Source of the DNA: Periplaneta americana
Lineage: Eukaryota; Arthropoda; Insecta; Blattodea; Blattidae
NCBI RefSeq assembly: GCF_040183065.1
Contig: NC_091122.1
Span: 152,797,955-152,861,954, forward strand
Direction of reading: 5' to 3'
Length of the DNA: 64,000 bases
The notes beneath the pieces are model-generated. The model made no database searches. It was not told the DNA's origin and worked only from the letters and a program-made list of their open reading frames with translations. The translations under genes were made by a program, and so were the position numbers. Below are positions 43,401-49,375 of this stretch, piece after piece. Position 1 is the stretch's first letter. Each line of letters opens with the position of its first letter.

Positions 43401-45445
43401 ATGATTAATGATTGTAAAATGATTTCAGAACATGTAACTTAGGAAGGACAATTGTGATTATATATACATATAACTCATGTTACAAACATATATGAATGGT
43501 TAAATGACACGCATTAAACCTATTGCTGTTACCATTTCACTCATAATTAACAAATTCAATTTAAACCTTTCATATCACTGATATTCGTACTTGACAATAA
43601 TTTAATTTGTGTTATTTAACCATTCACATATGTTTGTAACATGAGTTATATGTATATACGAGGGGGATCCCGGAAATAACGACCGTTTTGTTGTAATAAT
43701 TAAAAAAAATATATTTATTTGAAAAAGCAAAGTCTGTTACATAACTGAAACTTCCTTTACTTCTCTACATAATCACCACCTACATTTAAACATTTGTCAT
43801 GTCTGTTCACTAGCTTTAGAATTCCCGTGTTATACTCCTCTGCCGCCAGTTCATTAAGCCAGTTGTTCACTGTCTTCTTTAACTCTTCATCACTTCCAAA
43901 ATGCGTACCACCCAGAAAGTCTTTCAGCTTAGTGAAAAGGTGAAAATCGCTAGGAGCAAGGTCTGGACTATAGGGCGGATGATCAAAGATTTCCCAACCG
44001 AATTGATCCAGCAATTCTCGAGTTGAAGCAGCAGTGTGCGGGCGGGCACAGATTTTGTGGTAGCCAAGATGTTGCGACAAAATTTCACCAAGCAAAGAAC
44101 GAGAAATGTCAGGAAAGGCAATATGCAATTCGTCGAGTGATGTGCGCCTGTCTTGCAAGATTCTGTCGTTCACTTTAGTCTTCAGGTCTTCTGTGATGAG
44201 TGATGGGCGTCCGGGTCGAGTTTCATCGTGAACATTTGTTCGCCCATTGTTGAACATTTCGCACCATTTTCTCACATTTCTTTCATTCATTACAGTATCA
44301 CCATACACTTCTTTCAATTGCCGGTAAATTTCTGCAGGTTTCAAATGTCGGGCATTCAAAAATCGAATCACACTCCTCACCTCACAGTAGGCGGGATTAT
44401 CAATCACGTCGTTCATTTTGAAGTAACACAAAATGCACAATGGCGACTTGTTGCAACCAGTACTCACAACATTATGAGAACACATGTTAAGGAAGCCAGT
44501 TGACCTTCAAACAAGGAAGGGGAGTCAGCTGCGCGGCGGGTATGCGCGAACGGTCGTTATTTCCTGGATCCCCCTCGTATAATCACAATTCTCCTTCCAA
44601 ATTTACATGTTTGAAATTATTTTTACAAAAACTTTTTACTCATAACTACATAATACATAAAACGCATGAAATTTACCTGTCATATATATTACAATGTATA
44701 TTCGTTAATTTGTTCAAGTTCTAGATTACGTGTTTTAACATATCTGATGATGCCGAAAAGGCGAAAACGTTAATATTTTATACATATTGTAGCAAATAAA
44801 CATTTGCAAATAGATAAACCTTATGATTGAACTCAAAATATTTTCACTATAAAATATTTTCTCTTCAGAGTATCATGTATTGTTCGAAGAAAATTCTTCT
44901 AGCAGGTTGATACCAAACATTTGTAAGATCAGCTATAAAGAGAGACAAACTTGCAACCCCTTCCATTTTGATGTGATTGCCATTTGAGTTCAACACTTAG
45001 CAAAATGCTCACATAGCGACCAGCACTGGGTTAAGGGGAGTATTTTTGCTCATGTTCACTTTTGATGCAAATTGCTACTACTACCACAGTCTAGTATATA
45101 GTCACGAAGCTCAATATGTAATAAATATGCATCCATAGATAGTTGCTAATCACTAGGATCGCTACAATCACCTCATTACAGACAATGCAAAATACTACCT
45201 GCACAGTCTATTGTTCCTGGCAACCTCGCAACTCAAACTTCGTGACTGTATATACTAGACTGTGCTACTATTACACTTTATTATAGATTTCGCCTAACTG
45301 AAAAGATAATTATTATGAACAATTTCCATTGTTACAGATTACACGGAGTAGAAACAAGTGGAAATTTTATCTCAAAGATGGGATTATGAACCTCAGTGGC
45401 AAGGATTATGTGTTTCAAAGGGCAAATGGTGATGCAGAGTGGTGA
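12356..45445 (+). CDS. TfIIA-L: Transcription initiation factor IIA large subunit (six exons)
   Basis: TFIIA-L is cleaved into alpha and beta chains that, with the small subunit, bind TBP on promoter DNA and stabilise the pre-initiation complex in the nucleus. The exons join at 12385/24588, 24810/30995, 31348/35250, 35626/41370 and 41459/45338. All have GT-AG borders and compatible phases (0, 1, 1, 0, 0), giving 1182 nt and 393 residues; Drosophila and human proteins are about 366-376. Residues 11-55 ([12 protein letters not shown], then [10 protein letters not shown]) are the N-terminal helical-bundle domain. Residues about 86-200 are a Gln/Thr-rich linker. QLDG at 284-287 matches a taspase1 site, 291-325 are acidic, and 329-393 ([25 protein letters not shown] end) are the C-terminal beta domain. 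About 32 kb of intron, mostly transposon-derived, surrounds 1.2 kb of code. Identity is very sure; only exon 1 rests on a 10-residue match. Confidence 0.96.
14972..15460 (-). pseudogene. Internally deleted hAT transposase (zinc finger joined to C-terminus)
   Basis: One minus-strand frame, broken by a single TAG, runs from a zinc-finger start ([12 protein letters not shown], then KWHNESHH) to the hAT C-terminal dimerisation region ([20 protein letters not shown], ending [13 protein letters not shown]). The catalytic middle is missing between KLNELINDT and [10 protein letters not shown], so the fusion looks like an internal deletion that kept frame. The family is the GTF2IRD2/Charlie-like hAT group, as in the 7216-7848 fragment. 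Confidence 0.65.
16057..16398 (+). mobile_element. tRNA-derived SINE, long-bodied copy
   Basis: GGAGTAACGGTTAGCATATC (A-box region) and CCCGGGTTCAAATCCTGG (B box) are followed by the GGGATTTTCCCTCA body. A distinct 3' part extends through CCCGGGTTAAGTTCATAG and CAGTGTAAGCCTTATGG to a GAGATAGAGA end. Confidence 0.75.
16930..17150. repeat. Dispersed repeat shared with 56505-56640
   Basis: AAAAACAGTTGTTG, ATCTTAAATCTGAGTAATGA, TTACTAGTCAGCAATGTAT and CATTATCTCCAGGCTTAGTT recur in order and orientation at about 56515-56630 with substitutions. Class unknown. Confidence 0.6.
17423..17667 (+). mobile_element. tRNA-derived SINE with target duplication
   Basis: A box in GTGAAGTAATGGTTAGTTTG; B box in GGTTCAAATCCTGG. 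The body is GGGGTTTTCCCTCA...GGACTCATTTC, ending GCGTCGTAAAATAAATAA. It is flanked by an 11-bp direct repeat AAAATGCAGCC (17412-17422, 17668-17678). Confidence 0.9.
18245..18890 (-). mobile_element. SINE interrupted by a LINE
   Basis: Read on the minus strand, GAGGTTTTCCCCAACCATAA through AAAGCTTCATTGCTAATG continues, after the LINE at 18300-18622, into TAAGATCTATGGAATATAAT. This is the same order as in the uninterrupted copy at 39300-39530. Confidence 0.8.
18300..18622 (+). mobile_element. I/R1-group LINE tip inserted in the SINE
   Basis: It encodes the C-terminus of the RNase H-bearing protein ([16 protein letters not shown], then [18 protein letters not shown]) to a TAG at 18610-18612. 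Homology to the other copy (39964-40900) ends about 10 nt after the stop. It is flanked by an exact 12-bp duplication CATTAGCAATGA (18288-18299, 18623-18634). Confidence 0.85.
19850..20240 (+). mobile_element. LINE C-terminal fragment (other R1/I/Jockey-type family)
   Basis: [20 protein letters not shown], then FFPGID, and [26 protein letters not shown]. The W..W..S.KG...F.P pattern plus a final C-x-C...H....C finger is the C-terminal end of LINE ORF2 in these clades. A TGA interrupts the finger. Confidence 0.6.
20313..20345 (+). mobile_element. Solo left end of a mariner-type element
   Basis: After a TA, CGAGGGTCATTTCATAAGTC is a mariner-like terminal repeat. No matching right end was found in the window. 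Confidence 0.55.
20652..20878 (+). mobile_element. tRNA-derived SINE with 14-bp duplication
   Basis: A box around TGGTATAGCGCTGGCC; B box GGTTGCGGGTTCGATCCC; body GTGTGCTTAAATGCGAC...GGGACAAAATTCCGGCAC. It is flanked by ACATAATAAACATC at 20638-20651 and 20879-20892. Confidence 0.9.
22131..22727. mobile_element. TTA-flanked MITE (PIF/Harbinger type)
   Basis: The ends are CTGTCTTACTAATAAA and, inverted, CGGTCTTACTAATAAA. TTA flanks both sides (22128-22130, 22728-22730). ACTAATAAACCGTG is repeated at 22137 and 22198. It is 597 bp and non-coding. Confidence 0.75.
23951..24210 (+). mobile_element. tRNA-derived SINE with 12-bp duplication, upstream of exon 2
   Basis: A box TAGCTCTGTCGGCTAAGGTG; B box GTGGGTTCAATTCCTGC; body GAGGTTTTCCCCAGCCATAA through CTAAATAACCTCGTAGTTGA to an AAATAAAT tail. 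The direct repeat ATACAAATGAAA is at 23939-23950 and 24211-24222. Confidence 0.9.
24588..24810 (+). CDS. TfIIA-L: TFIIA-L exon 2 (N-terminal TFIIA domain)
   Basis: The acceptor is TTTTAG before CTG AAG CTG TAC, and the donor is GTATGT at 24811. The 223 nt end in phase 1. It encodes residues 11-84, from [12 protein letters not shown] through [13 protein letters not shown] and [13 protein letters not shown] to NMAAKA. This is the helical domain that packs with the small subunit in the four-helix bundle; its spacing and conserved residues match the family throughout. The last third (Asp/Pro/His-rich) begins the linker. A SINE (23951-24210) lies 377 nt upstream. Confidence 0.96.
26680..27041 (-). 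mobile_element. GC-rich tRNA-derived SINE with 13-bp duplication
   Basis: The minus strand begins GGTCCCGCGCCGTGGCGTCG, with A box in GGCGTCGCGGTCTAAGGC and B box CTGGTTCGAGTCCTCATG. A 300-bp body follows, ending in (ATT)n. CCTATACTTGTGG flanks it at 26667-26679 and 27042-27054. It is much less mutated and GC-richer than its surroundings, so probably recent. Confidence 0.9.
27165..27690 (+). mobile_element. Jockey/CR1-like LINE C-terminal relic
   Basis: [31 protein letters not shown], then after frame breaks [20 protein letters not shown], ending near NIEDYFISL and an A-rich tail (AAATAAATAAAC). The pattern is typical of the post-RT region of these LINEs. Decayed. Confidence 0.7.
29236..29345 (+). 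repeat. Degenerate tandem pair with a short TTAGG run
   Basis: CACAAGGTTAG...GATAAGTGACAGGA is repeated imperfectly with a period near 65-70 bp. The second copy contains GGTTAGGTTAGGTTAG (three units of the insect telomeric repeat). Three units can arise by chance or by local expansion. Confidence 0.4.
29852..30758 (+). mobile_element. RTE-like LINE, sense insertion upstream of exon 3
   Basis: Reverse-transcriptase end: [20 protein letters not shown] (catalytic YADD), [14 protein letters not shown], a break, then [14 protein letters not shown] and [20 protein letters not shown], ending in (TAAG)n. It is broken by a deletion plus repeat of ACTCTCACTTTG at 30314-30338 and a TGA at 30693. It is flanked by a 17-bp duplication TATTTCGATTGTGTTTT (29835-29851, 30759-30775). 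Confidence 0.92.
30995..31348 (+). CDS. TfIIA-L: TFIIA-L exon 3 (Gln-rich linker)
   Basis: The acceptor is TTTGCAG. The first two bases complete the split Ala codon 85, then [16 protein letters not shown] is read and a long Gln/Thr/Pro-rich stretch follows. The donor is CAAG|GTATGT at 31349 (phase 1). Residues 86-202. The family linker is poorly conserved but typically Gln-rich, so support comes from reading frame, splice sites and composition. A second frame is also open for about 260 nt because of CAG/CAA runs; it does not join the neighbouring exons. An RTE-like LINE ends 236 nt upstream. Confidence 0.92.
31553..33030 (+). mobile_element. Jockey/CR1-like LINE, 5'-truncated and mutated
   Basis: Reverse transcriptase: [13 protein letters not shown], then [18 protein letters not shown] after a TGA, then DADDLQIYL in place of YADD after a frame break. 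The 213-codon C-terminal frame (32057-32698) is open, from [18 protein letters not shown] to [11 protein letters not shown]. The 3' region has GAAGGCCTGATGGCCTTAAC, CCAGAATAAATAAATAAAT. The altered catalytic motif and breaks make it dead. Confidence 0.88.
33479..34404 (+). mobile_element. Tc1/mariner-like element, non-autonomous
   Basis: Inverted ends TTGTCGGACCATCGGATCTG and its near complement, each next to TA (33477-33478, 34405-34406). The interior keeps fragments of the N-terminal half of a transposase: [19 protein letters not shown], then [13 protein letters not shown] after a GT...AG gap of about 80 nt, then [14 protein letters not shown] and, in another frame, [20 protein letters not shown]. 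The DDE part is gone. The GT-AG gap looks like an intron in the ancestral gene, though an insertion is possible. Confidence 0.65.
34405..34455. repeat. (AAT)n microsatellite
   Basis: About 17 AAT units. It begins at the right end of the Tc1-like element and runs into the LINE at 34456. Five more TAA units follow that LINE (35226-35240), as if the LINE landed inside the tract. Confidence 0.9.
34456..35225 (+). mobile_element. RTE-like LINE, sense insertion abutting exon 4
   Basis: Same family as 29852-30758: [14 protein letters not shown] start with frame breaks, [37 protein letters not shown], then [15 protein letters not shown]. It ends CCGGGTTCCTTAAAAGCCAG plus TAAG. The exon 4 acceptor is 24 nt downstream. 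Several frame breaks and a TGA (34980) show it is inactive. Confidence 0.92.
35250..35626 (+). CDS. TfIIA-L: TFIIA-L exon 4 (linker, cleavage site, acidic tract)
   Basis: The acceptor is ATGTTACAG at 35241-35249; GGT is completed across the junction to give [15 protein letters not shown]. The exon encodes residues 204-328 and ends in phase 0 at GAG|GTATAG. QLDG (residues 284-287) matches the taspase1 consensus, followed by HDTSDED and an acidic run encoded largely by GAY codons at about 35515-35610. The last donor (GTATAG) is weaker than the others. The intron side of the acceptor is unusual: a LINE tail ends 24 nt upstream, followed only by (TAA)5 and ATGTTACAG, so there is no ordinary polypyrimidine tract. 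Confidence 0.95.
35492..35503 (+). other. Taspase1-type cleavage site QLDG in TFIIA-L
   Basis: The codons CAA TTG GAT GGG encode Gln284-Leu-Asp-Gly287, followed by L-H-D and an acidic run. Taspase1 cuts its substrates after Asp in Q-(V/L/I/F)-D-G followed by acidic residues. In characterised animals this cut splits TFIIA-L into alpha and beta chains. The cut here would fall between Asp286 and Gly287. Confidence 0.8.
35764..37131. mobile_element. Tc1/mariner-like element hosting a second MITE
   Basis: Ends CAGTCTTGGAAAAAAGTTTT and, inverted, CAGTCTTAGAAAAAACTTTT, with TA on each side (35762-35763, 37132-37133). Similarity of the two ends extends about 80 bp inward (AGTGTGC(A)AGATCAGA). No transposase. 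The interior is almost entirely the nested element. Confidence 0.8.
35846..36991. mobile_element. MITE with GGGCTATTCC ends, nested
   Basis: GGGCTATTCCATATGAAATC at the left faces GAGCTATTCCATCTCAAATC read from the right. ATAC flanks both sides (35842-35845, 36992-36995), a 4-bp duplication. The interior is non-coding and AT-rich, apart from an unrelated-looking GC-richer patch at 36300-36490. Superfamily not assigned. Confidence 0.7.
37380..37830 (-). mobile_element. LINE C-terminal fragment with (TTGA)n tail
   Basis: Minus strand: [40 protein letters not shown] and [20 protein letters not shown], ending at a run of seven TTGA/TCAA units (37393-37421). A different family from the TAAG-tailed LINE but with a similar post-RT region. 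Decayed. Confidence 0.75.
38098..38640 (-). repeat. Dispersed repeat, copy 1 (with 34-bp internal tandem units)
   Basis: Inverted relative to copies at 50385-50600 and 63490-64000. Three consecutive units of CGATTTACATGTTTAAATAC plus CGACTTTTTT lie at 38490-38590, matched by complementary units at 63525-63640. Shared blocks also include AACATAGGCCTAATGTTTTT. No coding capacity; class unknown. Confidence 0.65.
39300..39530 (+). mobile_element. SINE lacking its tRNA head
   Basis: CCGAGGTTTTCCCCAGCCAT, then GGTGAATCCTCGG, AAAATTGTAAAAG-like AT-rich middle, TTGCTAATGTAAGATCTATG and AATATAATAAATGAAATG with an A13 tail. It is 5'-truncated, so the tRNA promoter part is missing. Confidence 0.75.
39964..40900 (-). 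mobile_element. I/R1-group LINE fragment with RNase H domain
   Basis: The 273-codon frame 39976-40797 stays open upstream to about 40890. RNase H catalytic landmarks: LYTDGS (Asp), GEIIAISEC (Glu), LSDSKAA (Asp) and [20 protein letters not shown] (His and Asp). [19 protein letters not shown] finger and the end LLSNAWH follow. The reverse transcriptase and 5' parts are missing. The open frame suggests recent arrival. The 3' end lies about 10-15 nt after the stop in a CAA-rich tail. Confidence 0.85.
41370..41459 (+). CDS. TfIIA-L: TFIIA-L exon 5 (start of C-terminal domain)
   Basis: The acceptor is TTGTTTCCAG and the donor AAG|GTTAGT. Ninety nt make exactly 30 codons: [20 protein letters not shown], then [10 protein letters not shown]. 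This is one of the most conserved blocks of the family: the EPLNSEDD motif after the acidic region, then the first strands of the beta-barrel that contacts TBP. Phase 0 at both ends. Confidence 0.97.
41743..42200 (+). mobile_element. RTE-like LINE, sense, 5'-truncated
   Basis: It starts within [17 protein letters not shown], then [40 protein letters not shown] and LRxPYKP, with tail TAAGTAAGTAAA. A short deletion removes the FENKVL segment near 41825. Confidence 0.88.
43659..44577 (-). mobile_element. mariner element, internally deleted
   Basis: Terminal repeats CGAGGGGGATCCCGGAAATA and, inverted, CGAGGGGGATCCAGGAAATA extend over 28-30 bp with one mismatch. TA flanks each side (43657-43658, 44578-44579). 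The near-identical ends and open frame indicate a young copy. Confidence 0.95.
43757..44485 (-). pseudogene. mariner transposase with in-frame central deletion
   Basis: A 242-codon frame; the natural start is probably the Met of [20 protein letters not shown] (codon 25). The N-terminal helix-turn-helix region ([31 protein letters not shown]) and GRPS linker are present. At [10 protein letters not shown] the sequence jumps to [20 protein letters not shown], then [20 protein letters not shown] with the third catalytic Asp. About 120 residues with the first two catalytic Asp are lost. Usual length is about 345. It cannot encode active transposase. Confidence 0.9.
45088..45270. mobile_element. 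Short MITE just upstream of exon 6
   Basis: Left end CAGTCTAGTATATAGTCACG, then AAGCTC; the right end is the complement, with CAGTCTAGTATATACAGTCACG read inwards. Total about 180 bp. The flanks share CTAC but that is too short and low-complexity to call a duplication. A half copy is at 7113-7190. Confidence 0.75.
45338..45445 (+). CDS. TfIIA-L: TFIIA-L exon 6 (C-terminal beta-barrel, stop)
   Basis: The acceptor is TTGTTACAG. It encodes [20 protein letters not shown] then [15 protein letters not shown] and stops at TGA 45443-45445. The GDAEW terminus is diagnostic of TFIIA-L. The basic NKWKF segment lies in the TBP/DNA contact region of known structures. A MITE ends about 70 nt upstream (45088-45270). 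Confidence 0.97.
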   Translation: MTRSRNKWKFYLKDGIMNLSGKDYVFQRANGDAEW

Positions 45446-46094
45446 GAATTTCTGTACAGAATAAGGAAGACTTTTGTCTGAATTGATATTAAGTTAAGGT
45501 CAGTCACTCACTGTTACCAATTGAAAGTAGGCTATCAGCACTCGGGGTGAAAAAAAAAATATATCTATGCAAAAAAATTTAAATAATAATGGGAAAACTA
45601 AACACTTGTGATGTGTGAATGTGGCGATGTGTGTTCAATGAGTGCTTGGAAGACAAAGTGCATAATCTTGTTGGATTGAGTTGAAAGAATCCATACTCTT
45701 TGAGTCTGGAATACATGTTACAAAGAAAAAGCAGTTCACAGGAAAAGGATATTCTATAGATAATATTCGCAGAGTCCGTAAACAAGCAAGCATATTGAGG
45801 CTATTACAGCTCTGGTCAGGCCATTTATTTCAGTCAGTAAATGTAACTATTTGGAAGTGCTTTTGATGTAAGCTCGGTATTGCAGACATTAGATCAAGGT
45901 GTGCCAAAACTTTACCCTCCGATTTTCTGATAATAATAAGAATAAGTAAATAATGATAATAAACAAAAAGGAACTTGATGAATAGGCTGTGTATTTTGTG
46001 TAGCTTCTGTATTGTGATATAACAACTGAAGAAAGCATTTGGGGGTTTGGGAACCGGGATTACTTAATTGCAGAGCACAACCAGTTAAAATAAA
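45446..46094 (+). other. Probable TFIIA-L 3' UTR with candidate poly(A) signals
   Basis: The sequence after the stop is unique-looking and AT-rich. The first AATAAA hexamers are at 45958-45963 and 46089-46094. The real cleavage site cannot be chosen without transcripts. Confidence 0.4.
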
Positions 46095-46768
46095 AGACTT
46101 CTATTAAGCTTGCATCACCAGCATGAAAATGTTCCTTTCTAATATTTCATTGCATTTTTATTGTTCTTAGATACGCAAACCTGTATAAATACCATTCATT
46201 GTGAAGATGTGGGACTATTATTTTCTTTTCCTTCAAAAGTGCAATGAATTTGTTACGAGAAATCACAAAATGAATGTCATAATTAAGTATTTTTGATAGA
46301 TATTTTGTATTTCTCTTAATGATGATGTGTCTGATTTGAAATTGAGATGTTAGTGAAAACAAATAAGTTAAGTAATGTGTATTTAATTCCACTTACTGTA
46401 GAGATGCAAAAATGATTGTGTGATACTTAGACATTAATATTATGTGGAGGGAAGTCATTGTAAGAACTTGAACGTATAGTTTCAGTGAATACACGAGGAT
46501 TTCTCTGGAAGAAATGCCATTATTTTTTATTCAAATACTACTGAAGCTAGGGAAATTAAATTTATGTATGCTACAGTTCAGATCTTTCTACGTTTTTTCT
46601 TCACTTTCTCTAGCACTTGATAAATCTCTTTATCTTTGCTGTGTAAAAGTCATTATACGAGGGTCATGCCGAAAGTAATGCCTCCTGTTTTTTTTTGTTT
46701 ACTTGTAACATCTGAGTTGGATGTTAGTGGCGTAATGAAGGTTGAACCTTCATACTAATGTCCTGTTA

Positions 46769-47259
46769 AGGCTGGTCCACAATAAACCGGGAACAGAAAC
46801 GACAACGAGAATGGAAATATTATTAAAATAAATGTATTTAAATGTGAGCATTCACAATTAACGAGACGCTTGCTGGAGTCTGGGAATGGGAACATGAAAA
46901 TTAATTGAAGGGTACACGGGAAAAATGAACAATGTCACAATTCCTTTATGGCCGATGTCGTTATTTAATTCACTGTATTACTACAAACTTTAGTGTTATT
47001 TTTACCAAAAGTGGTAAAGCAGAATTAAAATCACGGATACACTCATCATATCCTTCATTTCAAGTAGAAAAACCAATAAATTTTGCAGTAATATACTGAA
47101 ATAGATCAATATCTCACCCTTAATGGAAATGTAACATTGTTCGTTTTTCCCGTATGCCCTTCAATTGCGAATGCTCACATTTAAATACATTTATTTTAAC
47201 AATATTTCCATTCTCGTTCTCGTTGTCGTTTCTGTTCCCGGTTTATTGTGGACCAGCCT
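46769..47259. mobile_element. Harbinger-like MITE nested in the mariner
   Basis: AGGCTGGTCCACAATAAACC at the left and its complement at the right continue for about 85 bp. TTA is duplicated (46766-46768, 47260-47262). Another MITE is inserted within. Confidence 0.85.
46907..47162. mobile_element. 256-bp MITE, innermost of the nest
   Basis: Ends GAAGGGTACACGGGAAAAAT and, inverted, GAAGGGCATACGGGAAAAAC. AATT flanks both sides (46903-46906, 47163-47166). Its sister at 49547-49796 has the same ends, similar length and also a 4-bp duplication. Confidence 0.8.
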
Positions 47260-47305
47260 TTAGTTTGGTTGTCCTGCGACAAATAGTGGCAGGCAATCTA
47301 CCAAA

Positions 47306-47890
47306 ATGGCATCTGATATAGAGGTGTGTAAGAAACAGAAATGTTTTACTGAATTTCTCACTGCCGAACAAATTGCACCCATTGACATCCATCGAAGTTT
47401 GCTGAAGGCGTATGGAGACCATACAGTGTATGTGAGGACAGTAAGGCCGAAAGTAGTGCATTTTAACAGTGACAAAAATGACAGTCTTCTGAGATAGGCG
47501 AGGTGTGATTCTTTTGGGTGCCCTGGAGTCTAGAGAAACTGTCAATTCTGGCTAAGTTTAAAGCTTGAATTTCCAGAGTCAGGCCAGAGAAGAAAACCTT
47601 TTGCTTGCAATGCAATAACACCAAACCCCACACCAGTTTCGCGACCACTGAGCACGTTGAAAAATTTGGCTGAATTGTCCTATCACTTCCGCCATACAGT
47701 CCGGACTTAGTGCCTTCAGATTTCCATCTCTTTGAGCCTAGGAAAGTTGGACTACATGGGCAGCAACATTTTCCAGACAAGGATGCTGTCATCGCAGCTG
47801 TAACAAAATGACTTGTCTCTGCTGGTTCAGATTTTTACGAGTACGCCATACAGGCTCTTGTTCATCGCTGACAAAAATGTATAACAAATA
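47306..47890 (+). pseudogene. Decayed mariner-like transposase
   Basis: The 63-codon start MASDIEVCKKQKCFTEFLTA..PIDIHRSLLKAYGDHTVYVR is the usual N-terminus of this insect mariner-like group. Downstream, after stops and frame changes, SYHFRHTVRT-type remnants and DFHLFEPRKVGLHGQQHFPD mark the catalytic end. It lies inside 46658-48028. Confidence 0.7.
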
Positions 47891-48904
47891 GTGGTGACTA
47901 TTGTGAAAAAAAAAAAAAAAAATTGTATGTAGCTGAAACCTTGCTCTATTTAACTGTGTTGTTATGCTCTGTGTATTTGTTGTTTCCATGAAAATAAATA
48001 GAAGGCATTACTTTCGGAATGACCCTCATAACATGGGAAACCTCCATGAGAGCATCATTATCACAAGAGCACTCACTACCCTTGAAGTTATTTTCCATAG
48101 GAACAAACAGATGGAGCAATATCAGGCCTATGTAGCAGATGTAGTTAAACTATCCAACCAAATTTTTTATTGTAGTCTATTTTAAGTCGCTATATTGGAT
48201 CTTGTGTAGCAGTGCTGAAGATGTTTTTCTCTGGTCAATTTCACCCAATCTGAGATTTTATCTCCTGTCCCAACATAGTAAAATTCATTATCGGGACATC
48301 AACAACTATTATCTCTTTCAATCACCTCAGTGCACAAGCAACTTGATCTTATTATGTCTTTTAAACCACTTCCAATATCACTAACACTTCTGCCTCATAG
48401 TGCCGTCTAGTGTTGTTCCCTGTATAATTTTTTTAAATGCAGATAGTTTTCCATAAGCGTATTGCAAGTTTAGGCGCTAAAACTCAGGTCTTAGGCATCT
48501 CAAAAGACACTTAAAAATATAAAAATCTGGAAAGAGAAGTACACTAAAATTTAAAACTTACTGATCTTTCCAGAGACTTTTGAAACACTTAAAAAGTTTC
48601 TTCTTTATTCTCATTTCCATAGTTTGAATTGTGTACAATGGCAGAGGGCCGTTAACTTACCATTTTTCGTCCATCTCATAGGTGTCTGTATGCCTAGACA
48701 TATAGACCTTGTATTTAGGGTTCCCCTGTGGCATCCCAACAAATCTCCATTGTCATCTTATCTCATTGCGTGTGTAGCGTAGACCAGCCTCCTATGGCAC
48801 ACCCTGGACAACAACTCTGTCAGTAAATTGGTCTACACAACTGGCTTCATATGGGTGAACAATGAACAGTCAAGTACCCATCTTTAGTATTAAAAAAAAA
48901 AAGA

Positions 48905-49110
48905 CAGAATGGAATATTTTATGGGAAAAAAAATATTTTTGTGACAATCTTGTGCAAGTTATGACATCATCGAGAATATTTTAAAATGATATCTTATAGT
49001 TTTTTTTAATATTGTCTGAAAGAGCATATTTTTAAATTTATGTATAGGAAGATCTCACTCTTTTAATTAAATTTGAGACCTCTCTGAATTTTTAAAAAAT
49101 TTATAAGTTT
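48905..49110. repeat. Inverted repeat arm, partner at 50640-50960
   Basis: TTTATGGGAAAAAAAATATT, then CAATCTTG and TTATGACATCATCGAGAA, occur in inverted form at about 50816-50890 (TTCTCGATGATGCCATAA). Similarity seems to continue, more weakly, toward 49110 and 50640. The arms may be two copies of one repeat or the ends of a larger foldback. Confidence 0.55.
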
Positions 49111-49124
49111 TTTTATCTTATTTT

Positions 49125-49350
49125 TCGATCCCAGGTGGTGACAGTATTTTTTCTCGTTGCCAAAATTTCAGAACTGCCCCGAGGTTCACTCAGCCTCCTA
49201 TAAAATTGAGTACCGGGTCTTTCCCAGGGGTAAAAGGCGGTCAGAGCATGGTGCCGACCACACCACCTCATTCTAGTGCCGAGGTCATGGAAAGCATGAG
49301 GCTCCACCTCCATGCCCCCCAAATGCCTTCATGGTATGTTACGGGGACAC
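49125..49350 (-). mobile_element. SINE-like GC-rich repeat remnant
   Basis: On the minus strand it reads ATGGAGGTGGAGCCTCATGC, GACCTCGGCACTAGAATGAG, GGGAAAGACCCGGTACTCAA and TTTTGGCAACGAGAAAAAAT, ending CACCTGGGATC. It is GC-rich against an AT-rich background and has the layout of a retroposon I have seen in insect sequence. No pol III boxes are intact. Confidence 0.45.
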
Positions 49351-49375
49351 CTTTATCTTATTTTAAACATTCAAT

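Larger units (their letters stand above)
42966..44850. mobile_element. Foldback element interrupted by a mariner
   Basis: Outer arms of about 280-300 bp are inverted: ATAGTGAAAATATTTTGAG at 42966 and its complement at 44832-44850. Internally GGAAGGACAATTGTGATT starts at 43234 and again at 43452, and the same block lies inverted across the mariner site. Without the 919-bp mariner and its TA the element is about 965 bp. Non-coding. Target duplication not clear. Confidence 0.8.
41460..45337 (+). other. TFIIA-L intron 5 (3.9 kb)
   Basis: GTTAGT to TTACAG. It contains a LINE, the foldback with nested mariner and a MITE. 42205-42960 and 44855-45085 show nothing recognisable. Confidence 0.85.
46658..48028 (+). 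mobile_element. mariner-like element hosting two nested MITEs
   Basis: The inverted ends read (C/T)GAGGGTCAT(G/T)CCGAAAGTAA with TA on both sides (46656-46657, 48029-48030). The interior holds a decayed transposase: IEVCKKQKCFTEFLTAEQIA, then a catalytic-end remnant near 47690 (PPYSPDLVPSDFHLF-like, with frame breaks). A Harbinger-like MITE interrupts the 5' leader. Confidence 0.85.
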
